Below are positions 18,384 to 27,341 of a stretch of 64,000 nt of DNA, piece after piece; within the stretch, counting starts at the first letter, position 1, and the number at the start of each line of letters is the position of its first letter. The notes beneath the pieces were generated by a model. The model saw only the letters and a program-made list of their open reading frames with translations. It did no database searches and was not told where the DNA came from. Both the position numbers and the translations under genes were made by a program. The stretch spans positions 1,529,001 through 1,593,000 of the forward strand of contig NZ_CP013987.1 in assembly GCF_001518815.1 (NCBI RefSeq), in the 5' to 3' direction. The stretch is from Pseudomonas oryzihabitans (GTDB lineage: Bacteria; Pseudomonadota; Gammaproteobacteria; Pseudomonadales; Pseudomonadaceae).

Positions 18384-20753
18384 TTGGACGAGTATGTAAT
18401 TTCACTGGAGCAGCTTGGCGTGCACGACGTCGAGCGCGTGGGCGGCAAGAACGCATCTCTCGGCGAGATGATCGCCAACCTGGCTGGCGCGGGCGTGTCC
18501 GTTCCAGGCGGGTTCGCCACCACGGCCCAGGCCTACCGCGATTTCCTCGAGCAGAGCGGCCTGAACGAGCGCATCCACGCCGCCCTCGATGCCCTGGATG
18601 TCGATGACGTCGTCGCCCTGGCCAAGACTGGCGCGCAGATTCGCCAGTGGGTCATGGACGCGCCTTTCCCGGAGCGTCTGGATGCGGAGATCCGCAAGGC
18701 CTTCGCCCGGATTTCCGAGGGCAATCCCAATCTGGCGGTCGCCGTACGCTCTTCGGCGACCGCCGAAGACCTGCCGGATGCCTCCTTCGCCGGCCAGCAG
18801 GAAACCTTCCTCAACATCCGCGGTGTCGACAACGTCATTCGCGCGGCCAAGGAAGTCTTCGCCTCGCTCTTCAATGACCGCGCCATCGCCTACCGCGTGC
18901 ACCAGGGCTTCGACCACAAGCTGGTCGCCCTGTCCGCTGGCGTGCAGCGCATGGTGCGCTCCGAAACCGGCGCCGCCGGCGTACTCTTCACCCTGGATAC
19001 CGAATCCGGCTTCCGCGATGCGGTCTTCGTCACCGCCGCCTATGGCCTGGGCGAGACCGTGGTGCAAGGCGCGGTGAACCCGGACGAATTCTATGTGCAC
19101 AAGCCCACCCTGGAAGCCGGTCGCCCGGCCATCCTGAGACGCAACCTGGGCAGCAAGGCCATCAAGATGGTCTATGGCGATGAAGCCAAGGCCGGTCGCT
19201 CCGTGCGCACCGTTGACGTCGAGCCCGCGGATCGCGCGCGCTTCTCCATCACCGATGCCGAGGTCACGGAGCTGTCCAAGCAGGCGCTGATCATCGAGCG
19301 CCACTACGGTCGTCCCATGGACATCGAGTGGGCCAAGGACGGCGACGATGGCAAGCTCTATATCGTTCAGGCCCGCCCGGAAACGGTGAAGAGCCGGGCC
19401 AGCGCCACCGTCATGGAGCGCTACCTGCTCAAGGAAAAAGGCCAGGTGCTGGTCGAGGGCCGGTCCATCGGCCAGCGTATCGGCGCGGGCAAGGTCAAGA
19501 TCATCCGCGACGTCAGCGAGATGGATCGTGTCCAGCCTGGCGACGTGCTGGTGTCCGACATGACCGATCCCGACTGGGAGCCGGTGATGAAGCGTGCCAG
19601 CGCCATCGTCACCAACCGTGGCGGCCGTACCTGCCACGCCGCCATCATCGCTCGCGAGCTGGGCATCCCGGCCGTGGTGGGCTGCGGCAATGCTACCAGC
19701 CTGCTCAAGGACGGTCAGACCGTCACCGTTTCCTGCGCCGAGGGTGATACCGGCCTGATCTACGAAGGCGAACTGGGCTTCGACATCCGCCAGAGCTCGG
19801 TGGAGGCCATGCCCGAGTTGCCGTTCAAGATCATGATGAACGTCGGCAACCCCGATCGAGCCTTTGATTTCGCCCAGCTGCCCAATGCTGGCGTGGGCCT
19901 GGCGCGCCTCGAATTCATCATCAACCGCATGATCGGTGTGCACCCCAAGGCGCTGCTCAACTACGACAGCCTGCCCTTCGAGGTAAAGGAGAGTGTCGAC
20001 AAGCGCATCGCCGGCTATGGTGATCCGGTCGGCTTCTATGTCGAGAAGCTGGTGGAAGGGGTATCCACCCTGGCCGCGGCCTTCTGGCCGAAAAAGGTCA
20101 TCGTGCGCCTGTCGGACTTCAAGTCCAACGAATACGCCAACCTCATCGGCGGCAAGCTCTACGAGCCCGAGGAAGAGAACCCCATGCTGGGCTTCCGCGG
20201 CGCCTCCCGCTACATCAGCGAAAACTTCCGCGATTGCTTCGAGCTGGAATGCCGCGCCATGAAGAAGGTGCGTGAGGAGATGGGCCTGACCAACGTCGAG
20301 CTCATGGTGCCCTTCGTGCGGACCCTGGACGAGGCGGCACGCGTGGTCGAACTGCTTGGCGAGAACGGCCTCAAGCGTGGCGAGAACGACCTGCGCGTGA
20401 TCATGATGTGCGAGCTGCCCTCCAATGCCCTGCTGGCGGACGAGTTCCTCGAGCACTTCGATGGCTTCTCCATCGGTTCCAACGACCTGACCCAGCTGAC
20501 CCTGGGGCTGGATCGCGACTCCGGGATCATCGCTCACCTGTTCGACGAGCGTAATCCGGCGGTGAAGAAGCTGCTGGCCAATGCCATTGCCGCGTGCAAC
20601 CGAGCCGGCAAGTACATCGGCATCTGCGGTCAGGGTCCCTCGGATCACCCGGACCTGGCCAAGTGGCTGATGGAGCAGGGGATCGAGAGCGTCTCCCTCA
20701 ACCCCGACTCCGTCCTCGACACCTGGTTCTTCCTCGCCGAAGGCAACGCCTGA
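18384..20753 (+). CDS. ppsA: Phosphoenolpyruvate synthase (pyruvate, water dikinase)
   Basis: A 789-residue gluconeogenic enzyme converting pyruvate and ATP to PEP, AMP and Pi in the cytoplasm. Order of domains: ATP-grasp ([53 protein letters not shown]), phosphohistidine domain with [21 protein letters not shown] (catalytic His in TCHAA, about residue 418), and the PEP-binding barrel with [18 protein letters not shown] and [12 protein letters not shown] use the TTG at 18384 because GGAGAG lies 7 bases upstream and the protein then begins [20 protein letters not shown] as in relatives. The in-frame ATG-type start 132 bases upstream would run into the ppsR promoter region. Confidence 0.96.
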   Translation: MDEYVISLEQLGVHDVERVGGKNASLGEMIANLAGAGVSVPGGFATTAQAYRDFLEQSGLNERIHAALDALDVDDVVALAKTGAQIRQWVMDAPFPERLDAEIRKAFARISEGNPNLAVAVRSSATAEDLPDASFAGQQETFLNIRGVDNVIRAAKEVFASLFNDRAIAYRVHQGFDHKLVALSAGVQRMVRSETGAAGVLFTLDTESGFRDAVFVTAAYGLGETVVQGAVNPDEFYVHKPTLEAGRPAILRRNLGSKAIKMVYGDEAKAGRSVRTVDVEPADRARFSITDAEVTELSKQALIIERHYGRPMDIEWAKDGDDGKLYIVQARPETVKSRASATVMERYLLKEKGQVLVEGRSIGQRIGAGKVKIIRDVSEMDRVQPGDVLVSDMTDPDWEPVMKRASAIVTNRGGRTCHAAIIARELGIPAVVGCGNATSLLKDGQTVTVSCAEGDTGLIYEGELGFDIRQSSVEAMPELPFKIMMNVGNPDRAFDFAQLPNAGVGLARLEFIINRMIGVHPKALLNYDSLPFEVKESVDKRIAGYGDPVGFYVEKLVEGVSTLAAAFWPKKVIVRLSDFKSNEYANLIGGKLYEPEEENPMLGFRGASRYISENFRDCFELECRAMKKVREEMGLTNVELMVPFVRTLDEAARVVELLGENGLKRGENDLRVIMMCELPSNALLADEFLEHFDGFSIGSNDLTQLTLGLDRDSGIIAHLFDERNPAVKKLLANAIAACNRAGKYIGICGQGPSDHPDLAKWLMEQGIESVSLNPDSVLDTWFFLAEGNA

Positions 20754-20758
20754 TGCGG

Positions 20759-20790
20759 GGATGGCCTCGCCCGTGAGGGCGGGGCCATCC
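20759..20790 (+). terminator. Strong stem-loop after ppsA
   Basis: A 14-bp stem (GGATGGCCTCGCCC with GGGCGGGGCCATCC, one T-G pair) closes on GTGA and starts 5 bases after the ppsA stop. There is no T-run, so it may act as an mRNA-end stabiliser or a Rho-assisted terminator rather than a classical one. Confidence 0.5.
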
Positions 20791-20902
20791 AGGTCAGGGA
20801 TTAATCCACCCCTTTCCCCGAGTGCTGCCCTGGCTATCAACGCAGGGCGGCGCTCACCGGATCGCCGATCCAGCCGGTCGCGATCCCTGCACGAGAAGGT
20901 AG

Positions 20903-21904
20903 ATGCAGCAGTACGACAGTGATGTGGAACAGGGCCTCATCTATGGCTATCTCCTCGATGGCCGTGGTGGCGGACGACGACTGAGCCGGCGGGAGCTGGC
21001 GGAGGTCGAGCCGGGCCCCAGCGAGGTGCTGTGGCTGCACTGGGACCGCAGCGTCCCCGAGGCCCAGGCCTGGCTGCGCCAGTCCAGTGGCCTGAGCGAA
21101 TTCGCGTGCGATCTGCTGCTCGAAGAGGCCACTCGGCCGCGACTGGTCACTCAGCCCGACGACAGCCTGCTGCTCTTCCTGCGTGGGGTGAATCTCAATC
21201 CCGGTGCGGTTCCCGAAGACATGGTCTCGTTGCGGGTATTCGTCGACAAACGCCGGGTGATCTCCCTGCGCATGAGGCCGATGAAGGCTGCCGCCGAAGT
21301 TCAGGAAGACCTGGAGGCCGGGATCGGTGCCCAGAGCGCCGAAGACCTGGTGCTCTATCTCGCCAGCTACATGACCAGTCGGGTCGATGACCTGGTGCGT
21401 GGCCTGTCCGACCAGCTCGATGGCCTCGAAGAACAGGTCGACCAGGACGAGAACAGCCTGCCCGATCATGCCCAGGTGCTCACCCTCAGGCGTCGCGCCA
21501 CTGGGCTACGGCGCTATCTGGCGCCGCAGCGCGACATCTATGCGGACCTGGCACGTGGCAAGCCGGCCTGGTTCGTCGAGACGGCCAGTCAGGGCTACTG
21601 GAGTGAATTGCACAACAGCCTGGTGCGCAATCTCGAAGAACTCGAAGTCATGCGCGAGCGGGTCGCGCTGCTGCAGGACGCCGAGCAGCGGGCGACTACC
21701 GAAAGAACCAATCGCACCCTCTATCTGCTAGCCATCATCACCGGCTTCTTCCTGCCCATCAGCTTCATCACCGGCCTGCTCGGGATGAACATGGGCGGGC
21801 TGCCAGGCTCCTCGTCACCCTTTGGCTTCCTGATCGCCTGTCTGCTGATCACCGCAGTGGCTGTCTTCCAGGTCTGGCTGTTTCGCCGACTGCGCTGGCT
21901 GTGA
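20903..21904 (+). CDS. cmaX: CorA/ZntB-type metal transporter CmaX
   Basis: A 333-residue CorA-superfamily transporter. The long N-terminal cytoplasmic part is rich in charged helices. Two C-terminal transmembrane helices (about 272-295 and 305-325) are joined by the pore signature GMNMGG. The ZntB-like N-terminus (LIYGYLLDGRGGGRRL) favours the ZntB branch. First gene of the conserved cmaX-crfX-cmpX-sigX-oprF locus. The metal has not been settled from sequence. Confidence 0.9.
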   Translation: MQQYDSDVEQGLIYGYLLDGRGGGRRLSRRELAEVEPGPSEVLWLHWDRSVPEAQAWLRQSSGLSEFACDLLLEEATRPRLVTQPDDSLLLFLRGVNLNPGAVPEDMVSLRVFVDKRRVISLRMRPMKAAAEVQEDLEAGIGAQSAEDLVLYLASYMTSRVDDLVRGLSDQLDGLEEQVDQDENSLPDHAQVLTLRRRATGLRRYLAPQRDIYADLARGKPAWFVETASQGYWSELHNSLVRNLEELEVMRERVALLQDAEQRATTERTNRTLYLLAIITGFFLPISFITGLLGMNMGGLPGSSSPFGFLIACLLITAVAVFQVWLFRRLRWL

Positions 21905-21952
21905 CCCGTCTGCACCTCGCTGCGTCAAGAGAAAACGACCAGCGAGGTGTCC

Positions 21953-22219
21953 ATGCACGATCCTTTCGAAGCGTCCCTCAAGGCGCTCCTCAATACTCCG
22001 GCCGAGGCGCGGGACGAGGAGGGCGATGACCAGGCACGCCTGCATCGCGTCCTCAAGACCGCCAACCGTCAAGTCGGCGCAGGCGCGCTGTTCGATCTGA
22101 TCGGACGGCACTGGGTGGCGGCCCTGCTGCTGGCGTTGGGCAACGGCGCCCCTCATCTGAAGCCGCGGTCGCGTCGTACCCGGCGTGCTGCCGAATCATC
22201 CCCGGAGATCTTGAAGTAG
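21953..22219 (+). CDS. crfX: CrfX-like small protein
   Basis: An 88-residue, mostly polar protein with a short hydrophobic stretch (WVAALLLALGNGAP) near residue 60 and a basic C-terminus. Assigned by position between cmaX and cmpX, where P. aeruginosa and P. fluorescens carry crfX, and by similar size. GAGG lies 5 bases before the ATG at 21953. The stop TAG abuts the cmpX ATG directly. Molecular function unknown. Confidence 0.8.
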   Translation: MHDPFEASLKALLNTPAEARDEEGDDQARLHRVLKTANRQVGAGALFDLIGRHWVAALLLALGNGAPHLKPRSRRTRRAAESSPEILK

Positions 22220-23044
22220 ATGGAATTCGATATCTGGACCCAGAGTCTGCTGTCCGCCATGACCACCCTGTGGAGCAAGGTGGCCGGCTTCATTCCCAAT
22301 GTCTTCGGCGCCCTGGTGGTGATCCTGGCCGGATTCGCCGTCGCCAAGATTCTCGACACGGTGCTGTCGAAGGTGCTCGCCAAGCTCGGCCTGGATCGCG
22401 TCCTCGCCGGCGCCGGGGTCACCAAGCAGCTGGCCAAGATCGGTATCCGCATGCCGGTCACCACCCTGATCGGCCGGATCGTCTACTGGTTCGTGCTGCT
22501 GGTCTTCCTGGTATCGGCTGCCGAATCCCTGGGGCTGCAGCGTGTCTCGTCGACGCTGGACGTCATGGCGCTCTACGTACCCAAGATCTTTGGCGCCGCC
22601 CTGGTACTTATCGTCGGGGTCCTGCTGGCGCAACTGGTCAGTGGCCTGGTCCACGGCGCGGCCGAGAGCGTCGGCCTGAACTATGCCGCGGGCCTGGGCC
22701 GACTCGCCCAGGGGCTGGTCATCATCATTTCGATCTCGGTCGCTGTCGGTCAGCTGGAGATCAAGACCGAGCTGCTGAACCTGGTCATCGCCATCGTGCT
22801 GACCGCCTTCGCCCTGGCCGCGGCCCTGGCATTGGGCCTGGGTAGCCGGGGGCTGGTATCGCAGATCCTGGCTGGCATCTATGTGCGTGAACTCTACGAA
22901 GTCGGCCAATGGGTGACCCTGGCGAACGTCGAGGGCGAGATCGAGGAAATCGGCACCGCAAAGACGCTCATCATGACCGAAGAGGGCGATATCGTTTCCG
23001 TTCCGAACCGTCTATTGCTGGAGGCTCAGGTGCGCAGCCGCTGA
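22220..23044 (+). CDS. cmpX: Mechanosensitive-channel-like membrane protein CmpX
   Basis: A 274-residue inner-membrane protein of the MscS/TM-helix-repeat family. Hydrophobic segments lie near residues 20-45 (FIPNVFGALVVILAGFAVAKI), 85-105, 125-150, 165-185 and 190-210. A short MscS-like beta region follows (GQWVTLANVEGEIEEIGTAK, near 230-250). It starts immediately after crfX without a gap, so translation is coupled. In P. aeruginosa CmpX affects SigX activity, cell-envelope homeostasis and c-di-GMP; that is knowledge of the family locus, not something visible here. Confidence 0.92.
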   Translation: MEFDIWTQSLLSAMTTLWSKVAGFIPNVFGALVVILAGFAVAKILDTVLSKVLAKLGLDRVLAGAGVTKQLAKIGIRMPVTTLIGRIVYWFVLLVFLVSAAESLGLQRVSSTLDVMALYVPKIFGAALVLIVGVLLAQLVSGLVHGAAESVGLNYAAGLGRLAQGLVIIISISVAVGQLEIKTELLNLVIAIVLTAFALAAALALGLGSRGLVSQILAGIYVRELYEVGQWVTLANVEGEIEEIGTAKTLIMTEEGDIVSVPNRLLLEAQVRSR

Positions 23045-23099
23045 CAGGCGCTGCGGAGATGGCTATCATGCCCGCCACTTTTTGGTAGCTATCTCCGTC

Positions 23100-23684
23100 T
23101 TGAACAAGCCTGCCCCTCATGCCTACGACCCGACCACGCTCAGCGATGAAGAGCTGGTCCAGCGCGCGCATGGTGAACTCTTCCACGTGACGCGAGCCTA
23201 CGAGGAACTGATGCGCCGTTACCAGCGCACCCTGTTCAACGTCTGCGCCCGTTATCTGGGGAACGACCGGGACGCAGACGATGTCTGCCAGGAGATCATG
23301 CTGAAGGTGCTTTACGGTTTGAAGAATTTCGAGGGGAAATCGAAATTCAAGACCTGGCTGTACAGCATCACCTACAATGAGTGCATCACCCAGTACCGCA
23401 AGGAGCGCCGCAAGCGGCGTCTGGTGGAGGCATTAAGTCTGGATCCGATGGAAGAAGCATCGGAGGAGCGGGCGCCGAAGCTGGAAGAAAAGGGAGGGAT
23501 GGATCGCTGGCTGGTTCATGTGGGTCAGGTCGATCGGGAGATCCTGGTGCTGCGCTTCGTCGCAGAGCTGGAGTTCCAGGAGATCGCCGACATCATGCAC
23601 ATGGGCCTCAGCGCCACCAAGATGCGATACAAGCGGGCACTCGACAAACTGCGTGACAAGTTCGCAGCTGAAGTTGAGGGCTGA
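23100..23684 (+). CDS. sigX: ECF sigma factor SigX
   Basis: A 194-residue extracytoplasmic-function sigma factor. Region 2 is seen in YEELMRRYQRTLFNVCARYL and ADDVCQEIMLKVLYGLKNFE (about residues 35-85). Region 4 is seen in REILVLRFVAELEFQEIADI and MGLSATKMRYKRALDKLRDK (about 145-190). No anti-sigma gene is adjacent, as usual for SigX. The start is uncertain: I prefer the TTG at 23100 (NKPAPHAYDPTTLSDEELVQ) by analogy with SigX of other pseudomonads. A second in-frame TTG at 23082 exists, and neither has a clear ribosome site. It lies between cmpX and its target oprF. Confidence 0.94.
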   Translation: MNKPAPHAYDPTTLSDEELVQRAHGELFHVTRAYEELMRRYQRTLFNVCARYLGNDRDADDVCQEIMLKVLYGLKNFEGKSKFKTWLYSITYNECITQYRKERRKRRLVEALSLDPMEEASEERAPKLEEKGGMDRWLVHVGQVDREILVLRFVAELEFQEIADIMHMGLSATKMRYKRALDKLRDKFAAEVEG

Positions 23685-23701
23685 CTGGATGAGTCTGCCG
23701 T

Positions 23702-23726
23702 AAGTTTTTGAACTTCACGAAAACTT
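23702..23726 (+). promoter_or_regulatory. Candidate oprF promoter element
   Basis: In the 100-base sigX-oprF gap there is an A+T-rich inverted repeat AAGTTTT (23702-23708) / AAAACTT (23720-23726). Its right arm, within GAAAACTT, resembles the GAAACTT-type -35 of SigX-dependent promoters. I could not place a matching -10, so this is tentative. Confidence 0.35.
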
Positions 23727-23784
23727 GTTGTCGAAGCCTCCGGAGATTGCCGGAATTAGTACCACTAAAATGGGGATACAAAGG

Positions 23785-24840
23785 ATGAAACTGAAGAGCA
23801 CCTTGGGCGTCGTAATCGGCTCCCTGCTGGCAAGCGCCTCGCTGAGCGCCCTGGCACAAGGTCAAGGCGCCGTCGAGACTGAGCTGTTCGGCAGCCGTCT
23901 GTTCACCGACAGCCAGCGCAACATGACCAACGCCGACCTGTACGGCGGTTCCGTTGGCTACTTCCTGACCGACGACGTTGAGCTGGCGTTGTCCTACGGT
24001 GAGTACCACAACGCCCGTGGCGACCACGACCTGGGCCACAAGAACATCAAGGGCAGCCTGGCCGCTCTGGACGCTTACTACCACTTCGGTCAGCCCGGTG
24101 TAGGCCTGCGTCCGTACGTGTCCGGTGGCTTCGCTCACCAGTCCATCAGCAACCGCGACGTCAACGAAGGTGGCCGTGATCATTCCACCTACGCCAACCT
24201 GGGCGCCGGCCTGAAGTACTACTTCACCGAGAACCTGTATGCCCGTACCGGCGTACAAGCTAACTACAACATCGACTACGGCGACACCGAGTGGAGCGCT
24301 GCTGTAGGTGTTGGTCTGAACTTCGGTGGTTCCACCAAGAAAGAAGTCGCTCCGGCTCCGGCTCCGGCCCCCGTTGCTGACGTCTGCACCGATTCCGACA
24401 ACGATGGCGTTTGCGACAACGTCGACAAGTGCCCGAACACCCCGGCCAACGTCACCGTTGACGCCACCGGCTGCCCGGCTGCTGCTGAAACCGTTCGCGT
24501 CGAGCTGGACGTGAAATTCGATTTCGACAAGGCCGTGGTCAAGCCCAACAGCTACGCCGACATCAAGAACCTGGCTGATTTCATGCAGCAGTACCCGCAG
24601 ACCTCGACCACTGTTGAAGGCCACACCGACTCCGTCGGCACTGACGCCTACAACCAGAAGCTGTCCGAGCGTCGTGCCAACGCCGTGCGTAACGTGCTGG
24701 TCAACCAGTACGGCGTGCAGGGTGGCCGCGTGAACGCTGTTGGTTACGGTGAGTCCCGCCCGGTTGCTGACAACGCTACCGAAGCCGGTCGCGCCGTCAA
24801 CCGTCGCGTAGAAGCTGAAGTCGAAGCTCAGGCCAAGTAA
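23785..24840 (+). CDS. oprF: Major outer-membrane porin OprF
   Basis: A 351-residue general porin and structural protein linking outer membrane to peptidoglycan. Signal peptide about 1-24 (ends ALA before QGQG), then an 8-strand barrel (about 25-185) and a Pro-Ala hinge (VAPAPAPAPVADVC-like, near 190). Next is a Ca-type TSP3 motif with four cysteines (DSDNDGVCDNVDKCPNTP to ATGCPAAAE), and finally an OmpA C-terminal domain (from about 240: VELDVKFDFDKAVVKPNSYA, VEGHTDSVGTDAYNQKLSER, NRRVEAEVE). The ATG at 23785 is preceded by GGGGA. Codon use is strongly biased, as expected for an abundant protein. A strong terminator follows. Confidence 0.97.
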   Translation: MKLKSTLGVVIGSLLASASLSALAQGQGAVETELFGSRLFTDSQRNMTNADLYGGSVGYFLTDDVELALSYGEYHNARGDHDLGHKNIKGSLAALDAYYHFGQPGVGLRPYVSGGFAHQSISNRDVNEGGRDHSTYANLGAGLKYYFTENLYARTGVQANYNIDYGDTEWSAAVGVGLNFGGSTKKEVAPAPAPAPVADVCTDSDNDGVCDNVDKCPNTPANVTVDATGCPAAAETVRVELDVKFDFDKAVVKPNSYADIKNLADFMQQYPQTSTTVEGHTDSVGTDAYNQKLSERRANAVRNVLVNQYGVQGGRVNAVGYGESRPVADNATEAGRAVNRRVEAEVEAQAK

Positions 24841-24852
24841 TTAGCCTGATCC

Positions 24853-24893
24853 AGACACAAAGAAGCCCGCCTTGTGCGGGCTTTTTTGTGTCT
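24853..24893 (+). terminator. Rho-independent terminator of oprF
   Basis: Stem GAAGCCCGC/GCGGGCTTTT with loop CTTGT and a six-T run. The flanks AGACACAA and TTGTGTCT extend the pairing, so it would also fold on the other strand. Confidence 0.9.
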
Positions 24894-24920
24894 GTCGTTG
24901 AGGTCTTGAAGTTGTCAGGC

Positions 24921-24948
24921 AATAAAAAACCCCGCCGGGGCGGGGTTC
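24921..24948 (-). terminator. Rho-independent terminator of gltA
   Basis: On the minus strand a stem of AACCCCG/CGGGGTT with a six-base GC loop is followed by a run of T (the AAAAAA at 24924-24929 on the plus strand). It begins 16 bases after the gltA stop and is separate from the oprF terminator. Confidence 0.88.
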
Positions 24949-24963
24949 TTCATCACGAATCGA

Positions 24964-26244
24964 TCAGCCGCGATCGTCCGGAATGTCACGCTGGGTCACG
25001 CCGGTGTACAGCTGACGCGGCCGGCCGATCTTGTAGGGGCCGGACAGCATTTCCTGCCAGTGCGAGATCCAGCCGACGGTCCGCGCCATGGCGAAGATCA
25101 CGGTGAACATGCTGGTCGGAATGCCGATTGCCTTGAGGATGATGCCGGAATAGAAGTCCACGTTCGGGTAGAGATTGCGCTCGACGAAGTAGGGGTCTTT
25201 GCGCGCCAGTTCTTCCAGGCGCATGGCCAGTTCCAGCTGCGGATCGTTGATGCCCAGCTCGGCCAGGACTTCGTCGCAGGTCTGCTTCATCACCGTAGCG
25301 CGCGGATCGAAGTTCTTGTACACGCGATGGCCGAAGCCCATCAGCTTGAACGGATCGTTCTTGTCCTTGGCCTTGGCGACGAACTTGTCGATGTTGGACA
25401 CATCGCCAATCTCGTCCAGCATTTTCAGAACGGCTTCGTTCGCGCCACCATGTGCCGGACCCCAGAGGGCGGCGATGCCTGCGGCGATGCAGGCGAAAGG
25501 ATTGGCGCCGGAGGAGCCGGCCAGGCGGACGGTGGAGGTGGAGGCGTTCTGCTCGTGATCCGCGTGCAGGATGAAGATGCGATCCATGGCGCGCGCCAGT
25601 ACCGGGCTGATCGGCTTTTCCTCACATGGCGTATTGAACATCATGTGCAGGAAGTTTTCCGCATATCCCAGGTTGTTGCGGGGATACAGCATCGGTTGGC
25701 CCATGGAGTACTTGTGCACCATGGCAGCCAGGGTCGGCATCTTGGCGATCAGGCGCATCGCCGAAATTTCGCGGTGCTGCGGATCGGTGATGTCCAGGGA
25801 GTCATGGTAGAAGGCTGACAGGGCGCCAACCACGCCGCACATGATGGCCATGGGGTGCGCATCGCGACGGAAGCCGTTGAAGAAGTTCTTCAGTTGCTCG
25901 TGAACCATGGTGTGGTTCTTGATGGTATCGACGAACTGCACTTTCTCTTGCGCGTTCGGCAATTCACCCTTGAGCAGCAGGTAACAGGTCTCGAGGTAGT
26001 CGGATTTCTCCGCCAGTTGCTCGATGGGGTAGCCGCGGTGCAGCAGAATGCCTTTGTCACCATCGATATAGGTGATCTTGGATTCGCACGAGGCAGTGGA
26101 CATGAAGCCCGGGTCAAAGGTGAACACACCAGTGGAGGTGAGGTTGCGAACATCGATCACGTCCGGGCCAAGGGTGCCGGACATAACGGGCAGGTCAACC
26201 GGATCCGCTCCCGAGATGATCAACTGCGCTTTCTTGTCAGCCAT
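24964..26244 (-). CDS. gltA: Citrate synthase (type II)
   Basis: A 426-residue hexameric-type citrate synthase condensing oxaloacetate and acetyl-CoA. Active-site regions include [20 protein letters not shown] (His in the ADHEQ segment), [32 protein letters not shown] and the late [15 protein letters not shown]. The N-terminal domain shows [20 protein letters not shown] and [10 protein letters not shown]. The start at 26244 ([20 protein letters not shown]) has AGGAGG just upstream on the minus strand. It diverges from sdhCDAB. Confidence 0.97.
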   Translation of the reverse strand: MADKKAQLIISGADPVDLPVMSGTLGPDVIDVRNLTSTGVFTFDPGFMSTASCESKITYIDGDKGILLHRGYPIEQLAEKSDYLETCYLLLKGELPNAQEKVQFVDTIKNHTMVHEQLKNFFNGFRRDAHPMAIMCGVVGALSAFYHDSLDITDPQHREISAMRLIAKMPTLAAMVHKYSMGQPMLYPRNNLGYAENFLHMMFNTPCEEKPISPVLARAMDRIFILHADHEQNASTSTVRLAGSSGANPFACIAAGIAALWGPAHGGANEAVLKMLDEIGDVSNIDKFVAKAKDKNDPFKLMGFGHRVYKNFDPRATVMKQTCDEVLAELGINDPQLELAMRLEELARKDPYFVERNLYPNVDFYSGIILKAIGIPTSMFTVIFAMARTVGWISHWQEMLSGPYKIGRPRQLYTGVTQRDIPDDRG

Positions 26245-26302
26245 TAGGCCTCCTTATTTTGCTTTGAAATCATCAATAAACCCTCCACTCAGGGCCTCGC
26301 CC

Positions 26303-26330
26303 ACTATAGAGGGATAAATTTGAAAGTCAA
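26303..26330 (-). promoter_or_regulatory. gltA: gltA sigma-70-type promoter
   Basis: Read on the minus strand: TTGACT (26330-26325), a 16-base spacer, TATAGT (26308-26303). Both hexamers match the consensus at five of six positions. About 60 bases remain to the gltA ATG. Confidence 0.7.
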
Positions 26331-26442
26331 TTTACGAAAATATCGACCTAGAGGGTGTTTCTGGCCAGATTGTGCGGCGAAAAGACATTAACACGCAGGC
26401 TTCTGAATATCAGCTGGCGACGTCGGGATCGGGTATCGGCGT

Positions 26443-26471
26443 TTGTCATGAGTAGGCTAACTGTCTATAAT
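26443..26471 (+). promoter_or_regulatory. sdhC: sdhCDAB sigma-70-type promoter
   Basis: TTGTCA (26443-26448), exactly 17 bases, TATAAT (26466-26471): five of six and six of six matches. Transcription would begin near 26478 and leave a leader of about 110 bases that begins with a CGACC/GGTCG hairpin around 26475-26497. Together with the gltA promoter this accounts for the 345-base divergent gap. Confidence 0.72.
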
Positions 26472-26589
26472 TCTCGCCCGACCGTACCGGGTCGGCGAGC
26501 TGATGCCGAGCGGTCGACGCTTCCCTACAGAAGCGTGTAGCAGATGTGGAATCTCCTATAACTAGCCCGACCGCAATTGGGCCCTCAGT

Positions 26590-26976
26590 GTGAAAGAAGC
26601 CGTGAATAGCAAACGACCTGTAAACCTAGATCTCAGGACCATCAAACTACCTATCACAGCTTATACCTCGATTCTTCACCGTATCTCTGGCGTCATCCTG
26701 TTCCTCGGCATCGCAGTCATGCTCTATGGGCTGCACCTGTCGCTGGGTAGCGAGGAAGGCTTCGGCCAGGTGAAAGCTTTTCTGGCCTATCCGCTGGTCA
26801 AGCTCGTGATTTGGGGTCTGCTGTCCGCGTTGCTCTACCATCTGGTCGCCGGCATTCGGCACTTGATCATGGATGGGGGCGCCGGTGAAACCCTGCAGGG
26901 CGGCAAGCTGGGTGCACAGCTAGTGCTGGTCATTTCCGCAGTTCTGATCATTCTGGCAGGGGTTTGGGTATGGTAA
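26590..26976 (+). CDS. sdhC: Succinate dehydrogenase cytochrome b556 subunit
   Basis: A 128-residue membrane anchor of complex II with three transmembrane helices. The signature RPVNLDLRTIKLPITAYTSI followed by LHRISGV (the heme/quinone-site Ser and Arg region) and the heme histidine in LLYHLVAGIRHLIMD are visible. A GTG start at 26590 gives KEAVNSKRPVNL; a second GTG at 26602 is possible. It overlaps sdhD by 7 bases. First gene of sdhCDAB. Confidence 0.95.
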   Translation: MKEAVNSKRPVNLDLRTIKLPITAYTSILHRISGVILFLGIAVMLYGLHLSLGSEEGFGQVKAFLAYPLVKLVIWGLLSALLYHLVAGIRHLIMDGGAGETLQGGKLGAQLVLVISAVLIILAGVWVW

Positions 26977-27338
26977 CCAACGTCACCAATCTTTCGCGTT
27001 CCGGTCTCTACGACTGGATGGCTCAACGGGTCTCGGCAGTCGTCCTCGCGGTCTACTTCCTCTTTCTGATCGGCTTCCTGATCCTTCACCCAGGGCTCAC
27101 CTTCGAGCAGTGGCACGGGCTGTTCTCCAACACCCTGATGCGTATCTTCAGCCTGCTGGCGCTGGTGTCCATCTGTGTGCATGCCTGGGTCGGTATGTGG
27201 ACCATTTCCACTGACTACCTGACCACCATGGCCATCGGCAAAGGTGCTACCGCCGTGCGTTTCCTGTTCCAGGCGGTATGCGGGTTCGCGATGTTCGCGT
27301 TCTTCGTCTGGGGCGTGCAGATCTTCTGGGGTGTTTGA
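26970..27338 (+). CDS. sdhD: Succinate dehydrogenase hydrophobic anchor subunit
   Basis: A 122-residue second membrane anchor of complex II, three transmembrane helices. Typical features are LSRSGLYDWMAQRVSAVVLA at the N-terminus and the heme-ligand region VSICVHAWVGMWTISTDYL. The ATG at 26970 lies inside the last codons of sdhC. It is followed 3 bases later by sdhA. Confidence 0.95.
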   Translation: MVTNVTNLSRSGLYDWMAQRVSAVVLAVYFLFLIGFLILHPGLTFEQWHGLFSNTLMRIFSLLALVSICVHAWVGMWTISTDYLTTMAIGKGATAVRFLFQAVCGFAMFAFFVWGVQIFWGV

Positions 27339-27341
27339 TCA

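Noticed and set aside
18402-20840. 812-codon open frame on the minus strand opposite ppsA
   Set aside because: Shadow of ppsA; no ribosome site or protein family.
22196-22909. 237-codon minus-strand frame opposite cmpX
   Set aside because: Shadow frame; cmpX is supported by conserved gene order and membrane topology.
24358-24378. Short tandem GCTCCG repeat in oprF as a possible slippage or phase-variation site
   Set aside because: It encodes the normal Pro-Ala hinge of OprF and is in multiples of three bases, so length change would not shift the frame.
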